A model generated the notes under the pieces. The model had not been told where the DNA came from, ran no database searches, and saw only the letters and a list, made by a program, of their open reading frames with translations. A stretch of DNA of 64,000 nucleotides from Virgibacillus necropolis. GTDB taxonomy: Bacteria > Bacillota > Bacilli > Bacillales > Amphibacillaceae. This document shows positions 55,336-64,000 of the stretch, piece after piece. Where the stretch lies: the NCBI RefSeq assembly GCF_002224365.1, contig NZ_CP022437.1:1302001-1366000 (forward strand). The letters are read 5' to 3'. Within the stretch, counting starts at the first letter, position 1. Every line of letters begins with the position of its first letter. A program made the translations under genes and the position numbers.

Positions 55336-56160
55336 ATGAAAAACATGTTTGATTACTTGGCAAATCTTGACCCTATTATCCTAGCTTTATTAGCAACGTT
55401 GTTCACATGGGGAATGACGGCGCTTGGAGCGGCACTTGTTTTTACTCAAAAAAATATGAATCAGAAATTCCTGGACAGTATGCTGGGTTTTGCTGGTGGA
55501 GTAATGATTGCAGCGAGCTTCTGGTCCTTACTTTCTCCTGCGTTAGAGATGGCTGAAGATGGGCCAGTACCAATCTGGGTTCCCGCTGCTATTGGCTTTA
55601 TGCTCGGCGGACTTTTCCTATGGAGCGTGGACAAAATCCTACCTCATTTACATCCAGGACAGAAAATGGAAAGTGCGGAAGGAATTAATCCGAAAAAGAA
55701 AAAGCGAAGTACATTACTTGTCTTGGCAATCACGTTGCATAACATTCCAGAGGGTCTGGCAATTGGTGTTGCCTTTGGTGCAGTTGCGGCAGGGTTTGAA
55801 ACTGCGTCGATGGCAAGCGCGATGGCACTTGCAATAGGGATTGGTATTCAGAATTTCCCTGAGGGTGTTGCAGTTGCGATGCCTTTAAGACGTGATGGCA
55901 TGTCACGAAAAAAAAGCTTTATGTATGGACAGTTTTCTGGATTGGTTGAACCAATATCAGCTGTAATTGGTGTCCTTGCGGTTACATTTATCGAACCAAT
56001 GCTTCCGTATGCATTAAGTTTTGCAGCTGGCGCAATGATTTTCGTAGTTGTAGAAGAGGTTATCCCAAGCTCCCAAGAAGAGGGCAACAAAGATCTGGCA
56101 TCCTTAACACTTATGGTCGGATTCACCGTTATGATGATTTTGGATGTTGCCCTGGGATAA
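55336..56160 (+). CDS. ZIP family metal transporter
   Basis: 274 residues with about eight helices and the ZIP metal motifs TLHNIPEGLAIG (helix 4) and GIQNFPEGVAVAM (helix 5), plus VVEEVIP. It imports zinc or another divalent metal (GufA/ZupT class). The short middle loop carries a few His (LPHLHPG). CGGAGCGG precedes the ATG. It converges with ytaF. Confidence 0.88.
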   Translation: MKNMFDYLANLDPIILALLATLFTWGMTALGAALVFTQKNMNQKFLDSMLGFAGGVMIAASFWSLLSPALEMAEDGPVPIWVPAAIGFMLGGLFLWSVDKILPHLHPGQKMESAEGINPKKKKRSTLLVLAITLHNIPEGLAIGVAFGAVAAGFETASMASAMALAIGIGIQNFPEGVAVAMPLRRDGMSRKKSFMYGQFSGLVEPISAVIGVLAVTFIEPMLPYALSFAAGAMIFVVVEEVIPSSQEEGNKDLASLTLMVGFTVMMILDVALG

Positions 56161-56170
56161 GTGGGAGAAA

Positions 56171-56806
56171 TTAAAGGATATTGAATATACCAAGTGCGAT
56201 TAAAAACAGTGGTGGCAGTAATGTCACCTTTTGCATGGATTTATTTGTTGATAAGAAAATACCTGCATGAATACCACTGTAAACAAATAATCCACTCATC
56301 AATGCAATTAATATGGAGGTTACAATTGGTGAGTAGCCAAGCATAGCTGCTCCGATTCCTGCCCCAAATGCATCGAGCGCTAAGGCAGAACCTAACAATA
56401 AAGCCTCAGCAGCAGAGATAGAACCAGAATGGTCTAAATCCGCGTGTTGCGGTTTGGTTAGAACAGTTTTGTACTTTTCCATTCTGTTAGCCTCACGTAT
56501 TTTGTTTTGATTTTTCATGAAGCTTTGATCACTAATTTTGGTGCGTACCACATTTAGTAAACAATAAAAGCCAATTGCAATTAAAATTGCCCCACCAAGT
56601 CCCTCTGCTATCACTGGTTCAATGAACGTACTGAGGTATGTTCCAACTGTCATGGATACGAGTACAATGATTCCAGAACATAGCATAATAATAATTAATG
56701 CAAAGAACGGGACGCGAATCTTCCTGATGCCATACGTAACTCCTACACCAAAGCCATCTAAACTAACTGCAATAACCAGAAGAAATAATCCCATATAAAA
56801 GAACAT
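56171..56806 (-). CDS. ytaF: Sporulation membrane protein YtaF
   Basis: 211 residues, two related three-helix halves (AVSLDGFGVGVTYGIRKI and ALALDAFGAGIGAAMLG) like MntP-type manganese exporters, separated by a hydrophilic loop with HADLDHSGSISAAEA. This is the YtaF family of spore-formers, whose function is unknown. It supports the view that the host sporulates. Terminator-poor convergent end with the ZIP gene (10 bp apart). Confidence 0.87.
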   Translation of the reverse strand: MFFYMGLFLLVIAVSLDGFGVGVTYGIRKIRVPFFALIIIMLCSGIIVLVSMTVGTYLSTFIEPVIAEGLGGAILIAIGFYCLLNVVRTKISDQSFMKNQNKIREANRMEKYKTVLTKPQHADLDHSGSISAAEALLLGSALALDAFGAGIGAAMLGYSPIVTSILIALMSGLFVYSGIHAGIFLSTNKSMQKVTLLPPLFLIALGIFNIL

Positions 56807-56889
56807 TCTGTATCAATCCTTTGTCTATGTTTTAGAATAGTGTATGAGCGGATTGACGGGATGTGAAGGAATTTAAATCTCTTTTCATT

Positions 56890-56970
56890 GCACGTAAAGA
56901 AAGCATAAAACTTCTAAGGATTTTTTGTATAACAAAAGCTTCGCAATTCGCTATTAAGACTAGGTGAGGC
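56890..56970. repeat. Hairpin-rich repeat family B, divergent copy
   Basis: GCACGTAAAGAAAGCATA ... AGCTTCGCAATTCGCTATTAAGAC matches the 31698-31795 copy in its blocks (CACGTAAGGAAAGTATA and CTTCGCCATTCGCTATTAAGG). Rest of the gap 56971-57113 shows nothing clear. Confidence 0.55.
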
Positions 56971-57113
56971 CTGAATATTTCTATAATGATACTCCTGTAG
57001 ATTTATAGGGAGCTATTTGAAGCACATGTTAGAGAAGAAGGGCACGTTAATTTTCCAATAGGAGCTTAACCTGAGAAAAAACCGAAGAAAATAGCACAAC
57101 AGCTAAATCATTT

Positions 57114-57551
57114 TTAATCGATTCCCATCAATTTTTTTAGTTGACCTTGATTTGTAATTAAATCTTTTATCGTATAGCTGTCAAGTACATGTAAAAATGC
57201 TTGTACTGCTTCATTTAATGCATGTTTTAACTTACAAGCTGGACTGATAACACATTCATTTTTCGATTTATCAAAGCATTCCATAATTATAAAATCATCC
57301 TCGAATTGGCGAACAATTTTCCCGACATTCATTTCTTCAGGGGGGAATGCTAAGCGGATACCACCATTTCGTCCACGAACTGTTTCCAAATATCCACTTT
57401 TATTTAACTCAAATACGACTTTGCCTAAATGATTTTGTGAAATAGAGAATGTATCTGAAATTTCCTTTATACTAGAAAGTTTACCCTCACTTTTTGTACC
57501 AGTAAAAATTAAAACACGTAATGCGTAATCCGTATATTTTTTTAATTGCAT
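57114..57551 (-). CDS. nsrR: Rrf2-family nitric oxide-sensing repressor NsrR
   Basis: 145 residues. Winged helix QLKKYTDYALRVLIF, SISQNHLGKVVFELNKSGYLET and GRNGGIRLA, then three cysteines in MECFDKSKNECVISPACKL (near 93, 100 and 105) that hold the [4Fe-4S] cluster. NO destroys the cluster and releases hmp and other targets. Divergent from hmp with a palindrome between them. Confidence 0.92.
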   Translation of the reverse strand: MQLKKYTDYALRVLIFTGTKSEGKLSSIKEISDTFSISQNHLGKVVFELNKSGYLETVRGRNGGIRLAFPPEEMNVGKIVRQFEDDFIIMECFDKSKNECVISPACKLKHALNEAVQAFLHVLDSYTIKDLITNQGQLKKLMGID

Positions 57552-57641
57552 GCCCGGAGTCCCCCCTTAAACGTTAACAGAATTGTAACAGGAACTAACC
57601 TGTTTTTCCTATTAAAACGTGCTATTCTTTAAATATACAAA

Positions 57642-57662
57642 ACATGTATTTTAAATACATGT
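57642..57662 (+). promoter_or_regulatory. NsrR-type operator before hmp
   Basis: Perfect inverted repeat of 10-bp arms, ACATGTATTT and AAATACATGT, around a central T. Form and place fit NsrR sites (ATGTATTTTAAATACAT-like), about 30 bp upstream of the hmp start codon. Confidence 0.8.
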
Positions 57663-57688
57663 TTAATGAATATGAGGGGTGTTTCATT

Positions 57689-58930
57689 ATGACTACTAAA
57701 ACAAAAACAGATTTAGACCAACAAACAATTGACATTATTAAAGTTACGGTTCCCGTTTTAGAGAAGCATGGAAATGAAATAACAAAAGTGTTCTATCAAC
57801 GAATGTTTGAAAACCATCCAGAACTCAAAAATATTTTTAATCAAACAAACCAGCGAAAAGGAGATCAATCGAAGGCGCTTGCTGGTGCTGTTTATGCAGC
57901 AGCCTATCATATTGATCAACTGGAAAAAATTCTACCAGTTGTGAAGCAAATTTCACAAAAACATAAAAGCCTAAACATAAGGCCTGAGCATTATCCAATT
58001 GTAGGAAAATACTTATTGCTAGCAATGAAAGAAGTATTAGGGGATAAAGCAAACGCTGATGTACTTGGAGCATGGGAACGGGCGTATGGTGTTATTGCAT
58101 CATTATTCATTGAAACAGAAAAAGAAATGTTTAAAGAAATGAAGGACACTGTTGGCGGATGGACTGGATTTCGCGATTTTAAAGTTATCAGAAGGGTAAA
58201 AGAATGTGATGTGATCACATCATTTTATCTAGTTCCAGCTGATAATAATCCATTTCCAGCGCACCAAGCTGGTCAATATATAACCGTACAGGCTGAAATA
58301 GAAGGGGAACCTCTTGTGCATTTGCGTCAATATAGTCTATCTTGCGCACCTGGAGCGGGGCATTACCGAATTAGTGTGAAACGAGAAGATGCTGTAAACG
58401 ATTTACCGGCTGGTATTGTATCGAATTATTTACATGACAAAATAAAAATTGGTAGTACCCTTCCAATTACCGCACCATCAGGTGATTTTATCTTGGATCA
58501 AACAAATGATAGTCCACTGGTTTTGATTAGCGGTGGTGTAGGCCTAACACCAATGATGAGCATGCTGGGAACTGTCGTGAAGCAGCAGCCGGAGCGCATG
58601 GTATATTTTATCCATGCTGCACAATCTAGTAACGTCCATGCAATGCATAGTGCTGTAAAAGAAATTAGCCATAGATATAATCAGGTTTCATCCTACGTTA
58701 TTTATGGGCACCCAACATATGAAGACAAATTAATAAAGAATCACGATAAAGAAGGCTATATCGATGACGAATGGTTAACAAAGATTCTTCCAACCTATGA
58801 TGCTTCCTTCTATTTCTGTGGGCCAGCACCATTTATGCGAACAGTATATCAATTGTTAAAAGGTCACCAAGTCGATGAGAGTAATATTAATTATGAATTT
58901 TTCGGCCCAGCATCAAGCATAACTGGATGA
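57689..58930 (+). CDS. hmp: Flavohemoprotein nitric oxide dioxygenase
   Basis: 413 residues. Globin domain (1-140) with proximal His about 92 (QKHKSLNIRPEHY); FAD domain with RQYSLS and NAD domain with ISGGVGLTPMMSM and FYFCGPAPFM. It oxidises NO to nitrate with O2 and NAD(P)H. ATG at 57689 follows GAGGGGTG; the longer frame begins inside the operator. Controlled by the divergent NsrR. Confidence 0.95.
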   Translation: MTTKTKTDLDQQTIDIIKVTVPVLEKHGNEITKVFYQRMFENHPELKNIFNQTNQRKGDQSKALAGAVYAAAYHIDQLEKILPVVKQISQKHKSLNIRPEHYPIVGKYLLLAMKEVLGDKANADVLGAWERAYGVIASLFIETEKEMFKEMKDTVGGWTGFRDFKVIRRVKECDVITSFYLVPADNNPFPAHQAGQYITVQAEIEGEPLVHLRQYSLSCAPGAGHYRISVKREDAVNDLPAGIVSNYLHDKIKIGSTLPITAPSGDFILDQTNDSPLVLISGGVGLTPMMSMLGTVVKQQPERMVYFIHAAQSSNVHAMHSAVKEISHRYNQVSSYVIYGHPTYEDKLIKNHDKEGYIDDEWLTKILPTYDASFYFCGPAPFMRTVYQLLKGHQVDESNINYEFFGPASSITG

Positions 58931-59071
58931 TGCTTTTAATAAATTGCTAGTTCCGAGTTAGGTTAACTTGAAAAATTAGAGGAAAGTGATATGATTATCA
59001 AATATTATAGGTTCGGATATATTGAAAACTAGCCTGAAGCGATGCTATAAATCATGTATAATAAAAAAATG

Positions 59072-59110
59072 GGAAGGCTCGTCAAAATGGCCTTCCTTCT
59101 TTTGTTTTTT
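59072..59110 (+). terminator. Terminator after hmp
   Basis: GGAAGGC (59072-59078) and GCCTTCC (59090-59096), then TTCTTTTGTTTTTT. Confidence 0.75.
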
Positions 59111-59202
59111 GTTAAATTAAATGTTGAAAATAAATCGTTTACTAGGGTGTTAGAAAGCTAGAAAAGGGGGATAGTTGTTCTTATTTAGAAGGACAATACA
59201 CC

Positions 59203-59607
59203 ATGAAAATCATCAGAATCATTATCCAGATAGCGGTTTTATATGCCATTTCCTTTATTGGAGAAGTTCTACACGATTATCTCCATATACCACTTCCGGG
59301 AAGTATTATTGGACTCCTATTGTTATTAGTTGGTTTATCCTTAAAAATTATCCCTGCTAAATGGATTGAAAACGGAGCTGGATTTATACTAGCTTATTTG
59401 CCTATATTTTTTATACCTGCTACGGTTGGAGTCATGAATTACCCTTCCTTATTTTCTTGGAGCGGCGTTGTGTTAATAGCGGTAGTTGTTTGTAGCACCA
59501 TTGTCACCATGATAGCAGCAGGAACAATGGGTCAATTCCACGAAAGACTAAGTCAGAAAAGATTGGAGAAGAAGAAATGCAACAAACAGTTTACGCAATC
59601 ATCATGA
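59203..59607 (+). CDS. cidA: CidA/LrgA holin-like protein
   Basis: 134 residues, four helices. IPLPGSIIGLLLLLVGL and LPIFFIPATVGVMNY are the CidA/LrgA signature, and the C-terminus is very basic (KRLEKKKCNK). Pairs with the downstream LrgB-like protein; such pairs influence murein hydrolase activity, cell death and, in B. subtilis, pyruvate or overflow metabolism. Start ATG at 59203. Overlaps cidB by 31 bp. Confidence 0.87.
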   Translation: MKIIRIIIQIAVLYAISFIGEVLHDYLHIPLPGSIIGLLLLLVGLSLKIIPAKWIENGAGFILAYLPIFFIPATVGVMNYPSLFSWSGVVLIAVVVCSTIVTMIAAGTMGQFHERLSQKRLEKKKCNKQFTQSS

Positions 59608-60269
59608 TCCTTCTAACTGTCGGTGTCTTTTTAGTGATGAGACGATTATATATACGTTTCCCTTTTCAACTTTTACTCCCTATGCTGACTTCCACTGTCT
59701 TAATTATATCTATTTTGCTATTATTCCATATTTCATACGAAGACTATATGGTTGGTGGAGAATGGATTAATACTTTTTTGGGTCCAGCTGTTGTTTCGCT
59801 TGCTTATCCCTTATATAAACAACGAAAAGTATTAGTGACATATATATTTCCCATATTAAGTGGTGTTTTTGCGGGAATATGTAGTGCCATGGTTAGTGGA
59901 CTTTTATTTGCTAAAGTCCTAGGGGTTGATCGAAGCCTGATTCTTTCTCTTATCCCTAAATCTATTACAACACCTGTGGCAATCCAAGTTTCTTCCGTCA
60001 TAGGGGGCGTCCCTTCCATCACGGTCGTTTTTGTCATGATAGCGGGATTTACTGGTGTCATCTTAGGACCCTTTATTTTCAAATGGACTCGAATTCAAAG
60101 TTCATTAGGGAGAGGAATTGCGTTTGGTAGTGCCTCTCACGCCATTGGTACGTCAAAGGCTTTTGAATATGGTGAATTAACTGTCTCGATGAGTTCGGTT
60201 GCCATGACCTTGAGCGCGATATTTGGTTCTGTTATAGGACCGTTATTTGTGTGGTTGTTTCATATTTAA
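59577..60269 (+). CDS. cidB: CidB/LrgB family membrane protein
   Basis: 230 residues with about 6-7 helices. Motifs: LGPAVVSLAYPLYKQR, SLIPKSITTPVAIQVSSVIGG and GSASHAIGTSKA. It starts inside the cidA end, with GGAGAAGAAGAA before the ATG, so the two are translationally coupled, as for ywbHG. Confidence 0.9.
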   Translation: MQQTVYAIIMILLTVGVFLVMRRLYIRFPFQLLLPMLTSTVLIISILLLFHISYEDYMVGGEWINTFLGPAVVSLAYPLYKQRKVLVTYIFPILSGVFAGICSAMVSGLLFAKVLGVDRSLILSLIPKSITTPVAIQVSSVIGGVPSITVVFVMIAGFTGVILGPFIFKWTRIQSSLGRGIAFGSASHAIGTSKAFEYGELTVSMSSVAMTLSAIFGSVIGPLFVWLFHI

Positions 60270-60340
60270 TAATTAGAAATATGTTAAAGTAAAAGAGAGT
60301 TTCCTTTAAAAGTTTAAGCACTTGCGCTTTTTATAATAGA

Positions 60341-60599
60341 AGAGCGTGTTCAAAAAGGAGGATAAAAAGGACCGAGTCGTCTAAAGTCGCAACGTCCTGT
60401 TGCAACGCCGACACTAGCACGTCCTGTGCGTCGAAAGTTCGAGGCAGCGTAGCTTTGAGTCCCGGAACGTATGGTCTTAATACGTGAGGAGACGATCTAG
60501 CACGCAGGAAAAGCGTTCTCCTTTTCCAAGGAACGGAAAAGCAAGCTAACGAAGAAATTCGATGTGTCATTTTTACCGGACTTTTTGAACATCCTCTAG
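60341..60599. mobile_element. MITE-like element, copy 3 (inverted, longer)
   Basis: Ends AGAGCGTGTTCAAAAAG and CTTTTTGAACATCCTCT match the other copies in opposite orientation. Interior is longer, with extra stems such as GTTCTCCTTTTCC. It abuts the topB ribosome site. Confidence 0.7.
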
Positions 60600-60613
60600 A
60601 AAGGGTTTTTTAA

Positions 60614-62785
60614 ATGAGTAAAACGGTTGTATTAGCAGAGAAACCTTCAGTTGGACGTGATATCGCACGTGTCCTGAATTGTACTAAAAAAGGTAATGGC
60701 TATATGGAGGGTCCTTCCTATATTGTTACATGGGCTCTTGGCCATTTAGTTACGCTCGCAGATCCAGAAATATATGATGATAAATATAAAACATGGAAGC
60801 TTGATGATTTACCAATGCTTCCGCCTCATTTAAAGCTTGTTGTGATGAAAAAAACGGGTAAGCAGTTTAATGCGGTAAAAACGCAGCTTAATCGTAACGA
60901 CGTAAGTGAAATTGTTATTGCAACAGATGCTGGACGAGAAGGTGAACTTGTTGCCAGATGGATTTTGGAAAAAGCACGTGTGAAAAAGCCTGTAAAGCGT
61001 CTGTGGATTTCGTCTGTAACAGACAAGGCGATAAAAGATGGGTTCAAACAGTTAAAACCAGGCGACCGCTATTTGAATTTATTTGACGCAGCAGTGGCTC
61101 GGTCAGAAGCGGATTGGTATGTTGGCTTGAATGCGACTCGTGCATTGACTACAAAACATAATGCTCAGTTGTCTGGCGGACGGGTACAAACGCCAACACT
61201 TGCCATGATTCAAGCACGTGAGAATGAGATCAAAGCATTTAAGCCACAACAGTTTTATGGTATCCAAGCGGTTACGGATAAAGGGCTAAAATTCACTTGG
61301 GTGGACGTGAAAAATAATAATCGAATGTTTGCTAAAGACAAGGCCGATTCAGTTTTGCAAAAAGTAAAGAACAAAGCTGCTACAATTGTCTCGGTTGAAA
61401 AAACACATAAGAAAAAATATGCAGCACAATTATACGATTTAACCGAGCTTCAACGAGACGCAAACCGGATCTTCAATTTTTCCGGAAAACAAACCTTATC
61501 AATCATGCAAAAATTGTATGAGCGGCATAAAGCATTAACCTATCCACGAACAGATTCACGGGTGATTTCATCGGATATTGTACCGACTTTGAAAGACCGA
61601 GTAAAGGCATGTGGTATTGACCAATATGCACGTTTTGCTAGCAAGGTATTAAATCGCGAGTTTAAGCTTTCTAAAACTGTTGTCGATAATGCGAAAGTAT
61701 CGGATCACCATGCCATCATTCCAACCGAACAATCTGTTGTTTTGGAGGATCTAGATGATAAGGAACGAAAGATTTATGATTTAGTCGTGAAACGGTTCCT
61801 TGCAGTGTTGTCTGCCCCGCATGAATATGAGCAAACATCAGTGGAAGCGAAGATTGGTGAAGAAAGGTTTACTGCAAAAGGTAAACGTGTGACCAAACAA
61901 GGCTGGAAAGAAATTTATGATAACCGGTTTGACGATGATGACGAAGCAGATCAAACACTGCCAAAATTAGCAAAAGGGGATACGTTTGATAAAATAAAAG
62001 TTTCCCAAACGACTGGAGAAACAAAACCACCTGAGCGTTTTACGGAAGGTGGATTATTGCAAGCTATGGAAAACCCAGTTCGCTATATGAGTTCTGATGA
62101 GAAGCATTTAGCGGGAAGTCTGACAAAAACTGGTGGTCTAGGAACTGTGGCAACTCGTGCAGATATCATCGAGAAGCTTTTCAACGGCCAATATATGGAT
62201 AAAAAAGGAAAACATCTATTTTTAACATCAAAAGGAAAACAGTTACTTGATCTAGTGCCAGAAGATTTACGCTCACCAGCACTCACAGCTGAGTGGGAGC
62301 AAAAGCTTGGCTTGATTGCAGATGGTAAGCTGAAAAAGGATGCATTTATTGCTGAGATGAAAGGCTATACAAAAGAAGTTGTGCAAGAAATCAAAGGTAC
62401 AGACGCGTCATTCAAGCATGATAATATGACCGGAACCAAATGTCCCGATTGTGGCAAGTTAATGCTTGAGATTGATAATAAGAATGGAAGAATGCTTGTT
62501 TGCCAAGATCGATCCTGTGGACATAAAAAGAACATTGCCAAGCGAACGAATGCAAGATGCCCGAATTGTCATAAGCGACTTGAGCTACGCGGAGAAGGCG
62601 AAGGACAAATGTTCACATGCAAGTGTGGCCACCGCGAGAAACTTTCTACTTTTAATAAACGGAAAGAACAAGAGAAAAAGCATAAAGTATCTAAAAAAGA
62701 TGTTAATAAATATTTGAAGAAAAATGATGACGATGGGTTTAAAAACAATGCCTTGGCCGATGCGTTGGCGAAGTTGAAGAAATAA
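60614..62785 (+). CDS. topB: DNA topoisomerase III
   Basis: 723 residues. TOPRIM domain (VVLAEKPSVGRDIARVL, DAGREGELVARWI), the active-site tyrosine in LTYPRTDSR, and a C-terminal tail with two zinc ribbons (CPDCGKL...CGHKK and CPNCHKR...CKCGH). Relaxes and decatenates DNA by single-strand passage. AAAGGG site; a MITE ends only 15 bp upstream. Confidence 0.94.
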   Translation: MSKTVVLAEKPSVGRDIARVLNCTKKGNGYMEGPSYIVTWALGHLVTLADPEIYDDKYKTWKLDDLPMLPPHLKLVVMKKTGKQFNAVKTQLNRNDVSEIVIATDAGREGELVARWILEKARVKKPVKRLWISSVTDKAIKDGFKQLKPGDRYLNLFDAAVARSEADWYVGLNATRALTTKHNAQLSGGRVQTPTLAMIQARENEIKAFKPQQFYGIQAVTDKGLKFTWVDVKNNNRMFAKDKADSVLQKVKNKAATIVSVEKTHKKKYAAQLYDLTELQRDANRIFNFSGKQTLSIMQKLYERHKALTYPRTDSRVISSDIVPTLKDRVKACGIDQYARFASKVLNREFKLSKTVVDNAKVSDHHAIIPTEQSVVLEDLDDKERKIYDLVVKRFLAVLSAPHEYEQTSVEAKIGEERFTAKGKRVTKQGWKEIYDNRFDDDDEADQTLPKLAKGDTFDKIKVSQTTGETKPPERFTEGGLLQAMENPVRYMSSDEKHLAGSLTKTGGLGTVATRADIIEKLFNGQYMDKKGKHLFLTSKGKQLLDLVPEDLRSPALTAEWEQKLGLIADGKLKKDAFIAEMKGYTKEVVQEIKGTDASFKHDNMTGTKCPDCGKLMLEIDNKNGRMLVCQDRSCGHKKNIAKRTNARCPNCHKRLELRGEGEGQMFTCKCGHREKLSTFNKRKEQEKKHKVSKKDVNKYLKKNDDDGFKNNALADALAKLKK

Positions 62786-62795
62786 AGTTATCTAG

Positions 62796-62832
62796 AAGAT
62801 TTCCTGCTAAAAATTGCGGGGAGTCTTTTTTT
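62796..62832 (+). terminator. Terminator after topB
   Basis: AGATTTCCTGC and GCGGGGAGTCT form a wobble-containing stem followed by T7. Confidence 0.65.
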
Positions 62833-63031
62833 GATTTAATTCTTGCTGGCAAAAGGAGGAGTTTGAGTTGATTATTGGAAGTTAAAAAACTGCATGCTTA
62901 TAATCAAAAACCTTTTGCTTATCTAAAGTAATAGGGTTTCGTTTACTTTTGTAAATTTTGTAAGTTTCACCTTTTTCTAATATTATGGTAAATTAAATAG
63001 TAGTTCAGTCCTCAAGGAGTTGTCATACATA

Positions 63032-64000
63032 ATGAAAACGGTTAGCTTACAGACAAAAATATTAGGTTTAATTATAACATTAGTTTTATTAGTGACGATT
63101 TTTCTTACGGGAATTATAGCTTACATAGAATCAGAAGAAACTTCAGAAAATATAGGGAAGCGTGCCTTACAGGTGGCAACAACAATATCATTTATGCCTT
63201 CAATCAGAAATGCTTATAAACTGGATCAACCTCAAACGGTCATCCAGCCGATTGCAGAGAAGATTAGAAAAAAAGTTGGCGCGGAATTTATAGTAATAGG
63301 AAATGCAGAGAGTATTAGGTATTCGCATCCAGATGAATGGAAATTAGGCAAGCGTATGGTGGGTGGAGATAACGCGAGAGCCCTAGTTCAGGGCGAATAT
63401 TATACTTCTCGTGCAATAGGTAGCTTAGGACCATCACTACGGGGTAAAGCACCAATCTTTAATGAACAAGGGACAATAATTGGAATAGTTTCCGTGGGGT
63501 TTCTGGTAGAGGATATTAAATCAATCGTCTTTGATAAATTAGTAAAAATTAGTAGTATTTCTCTGGCAGTGCTATTTTTCGGTATACTGGGTGGTGTTTT
63601 ATTAGCTCGCAATATTCGAAAAGATACAATGGGACTGGAGCCGCACGAAATTGCATCGTTATACCGTGATCGAAATGCCATTTTGCTTTCTATTAAGGAA
63701 GGTATCATTGCCATTGATAACAAAGGTTATATCACCATGATGAATCACTCAGCAAAAAGCATATTAGGGTTCACTGACGATAACCAATTAAAGAAGATAG
63801 AAGATGTCTTCCATAATACTAAAATGTATGAAGTTCTTAAAAGTGGTATCGGTAATAAAGATGAAGAGATGATTTTACGTGATCGAACAGTTATTGTGAA
63901 TCGGACCCCCATTACTGAAGATAATGAGGTAGTGGGTGTTGTAGCAAGCTTTCGTGATAAAACAGAAATAAATGAAATGCTGAACGCCTTATCTGAAGTT
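63032..64000 (+). CDS. DctS/CitS-type sensor histidine kinase (N-terminal part, cut by the window edge)
   Basis: 323 residues visible. TM1 is at about 9-31 (ILGLIITLVLLVTIFLTGIIAY), then an outside single-Cache (PAS-like) sensor domain (about 32-175), with CitA-family features ALQVATTISFMPSI and RYSHPDEWKLGKRM and SVGFLVED. TM2 is at 176-195, then a cytoplasmic PAS domain (AILLSIKEGIIAIDNKGYITMMNHSA). Members sense C4-dicarboxylates or citrate. CAAGGAG precedes the ATG. The kinase domain lies beyond 64000; a response regulator is expected next. Confidence 0.87.
   Translation, partial: MKTVSLQTKILGLIITLVLLVTIFLTGIIAYIESEETSENIGKRALQVATTISFMPSIRNAYKLDQPQTVIQPIAEKIRKKVGAEFIVIGNAESIRYSHPDEWKLGKRMVGGDNARALVQGEYYTSRAIGSLGPSLRGKAPIFNEQGTIIGIVSVGFLVEDIKSIVFDKLVKISSISLAVLFFGILGGVLLARNIRKDTMGLEPHEIASLYRDRNAILLSIKEGIIAIDNKGYITMMNHSAKSILGFTDDNQLKKIEDVFHNTKMYEVLKSGIGNKDEEMILRDRTVIVNRTPITEDNEVVGVVASFRDKTEINEMLNALSEV

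Noticed and set aside
62857-62885. Five-codon frame (TTG ATT ATT GGA AGT TAA) behind AAAGGAGGAG
   Set aside because: The ribosome site is good but the frame is only five codons, so it is probably the relic of a lost gene start or a chance match.

Overview
The window reads as chromosomal DNA of a low-GC, spore-forming, probably salt-tolerant member of the Bacillaceae (Oceanobacillus/Virgibacillus-like). The basis is close resemblance by eye to Bacillus subtilis proteins (AsnO, YhfK, NadABC/NifS/NiaR, TcyABC, MtnE, YwbE, YitL/CvfB, YtaF, NsrR, Hmp, TopB), AAGGAGG-type ribosome sites, a sporulation gene (ytaF), two NhaC-type Na+/H+ antiporters and many short interspersed repeats of the kind I associate with halophilic Bacillaceae. 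I see no rRNA, tRNA, CRISPR array, transposase or phage gene. The species call is inference.

Layout. 1-5 kb: M42 aminopeptidase, AsnO-type asparagine synthase and small stand-alone genes. 5-18 kb: a LacI regulator plus SDR dehydrogenase, then a long operon under a matching operator with two tandem solute-binding lipoproteins, two ABC permeases, three Gfo/Idh/MocA dehydrogenases, two TIM-barrel isomerase/epimerase-like proteins and a ThuA-like protein. There is no ABC ATPase, sugar kinase or glycoside hydrolase; I infer an oxidative (3-keto-type) glycoside pathway. 18-23.5 kb: NAD de novo synthesis, nadBAC genes divergent from nifS-niaR. 23.6-30.4 kb: a seven-gene operon combining dTDP-4-keto-6-deoxyglucose synthesis (RmlA, RmlB), a WecE-type aminotransferase, a WecD-like acetyltransferase, a GtrB/ArnC-like glycosyltransferase, a small SMR-like membrane protein and a GT-C-like polytopic protein. 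It looks like a self-contained Fuc4NAc synthesis, lipid-loading, flipping and transfer system.

30.6-33.2 kb: a hydrolase, then a preQ1-I riboswitch controlling queF and a queuosine-precursor transporter. 33.2-36 kb: BceAB-type ABC transporter without its two-component system. 36-39 kb: glpFK with a cre-like site and a GlpP-type leader terminator. 39-45 kb: MtnE, YwbE, a PepF-type peptidase, 3-methyladenine glycosylase and small proteins. 45-49 kb: the cystine importer tcyABC, cvfB, and an unidentified structured leader RNA upstream of cvfB. 49-57 kb: CHY zinc finger protein, ferredoxin, two NhaC family antiporters flanking a lipoamide dehydrogenase remnant, two odd low-complexity small proteins, an atypical SDR, ZIP transporter and YtaF. 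57-64 kb: divergent nsrR and hmp with a palindromic operator, cidAB, topB and the start of a DctS/CitS-type sensor kinase cut by the window edge.

Interspersed repeats are a notable feature: a MITE-like element (3 copies), a hairpin-rich repeat often lying just after terminators (5 copies, some divergent), a 55-bp repeat at the 3' ends of two genes, a nested hairpin repeat between queF and its transporter gene, and a 52-bp tandem repeat. Start codons were re-chosen wherever the longest open frame had no ribosome site but an inner start did.
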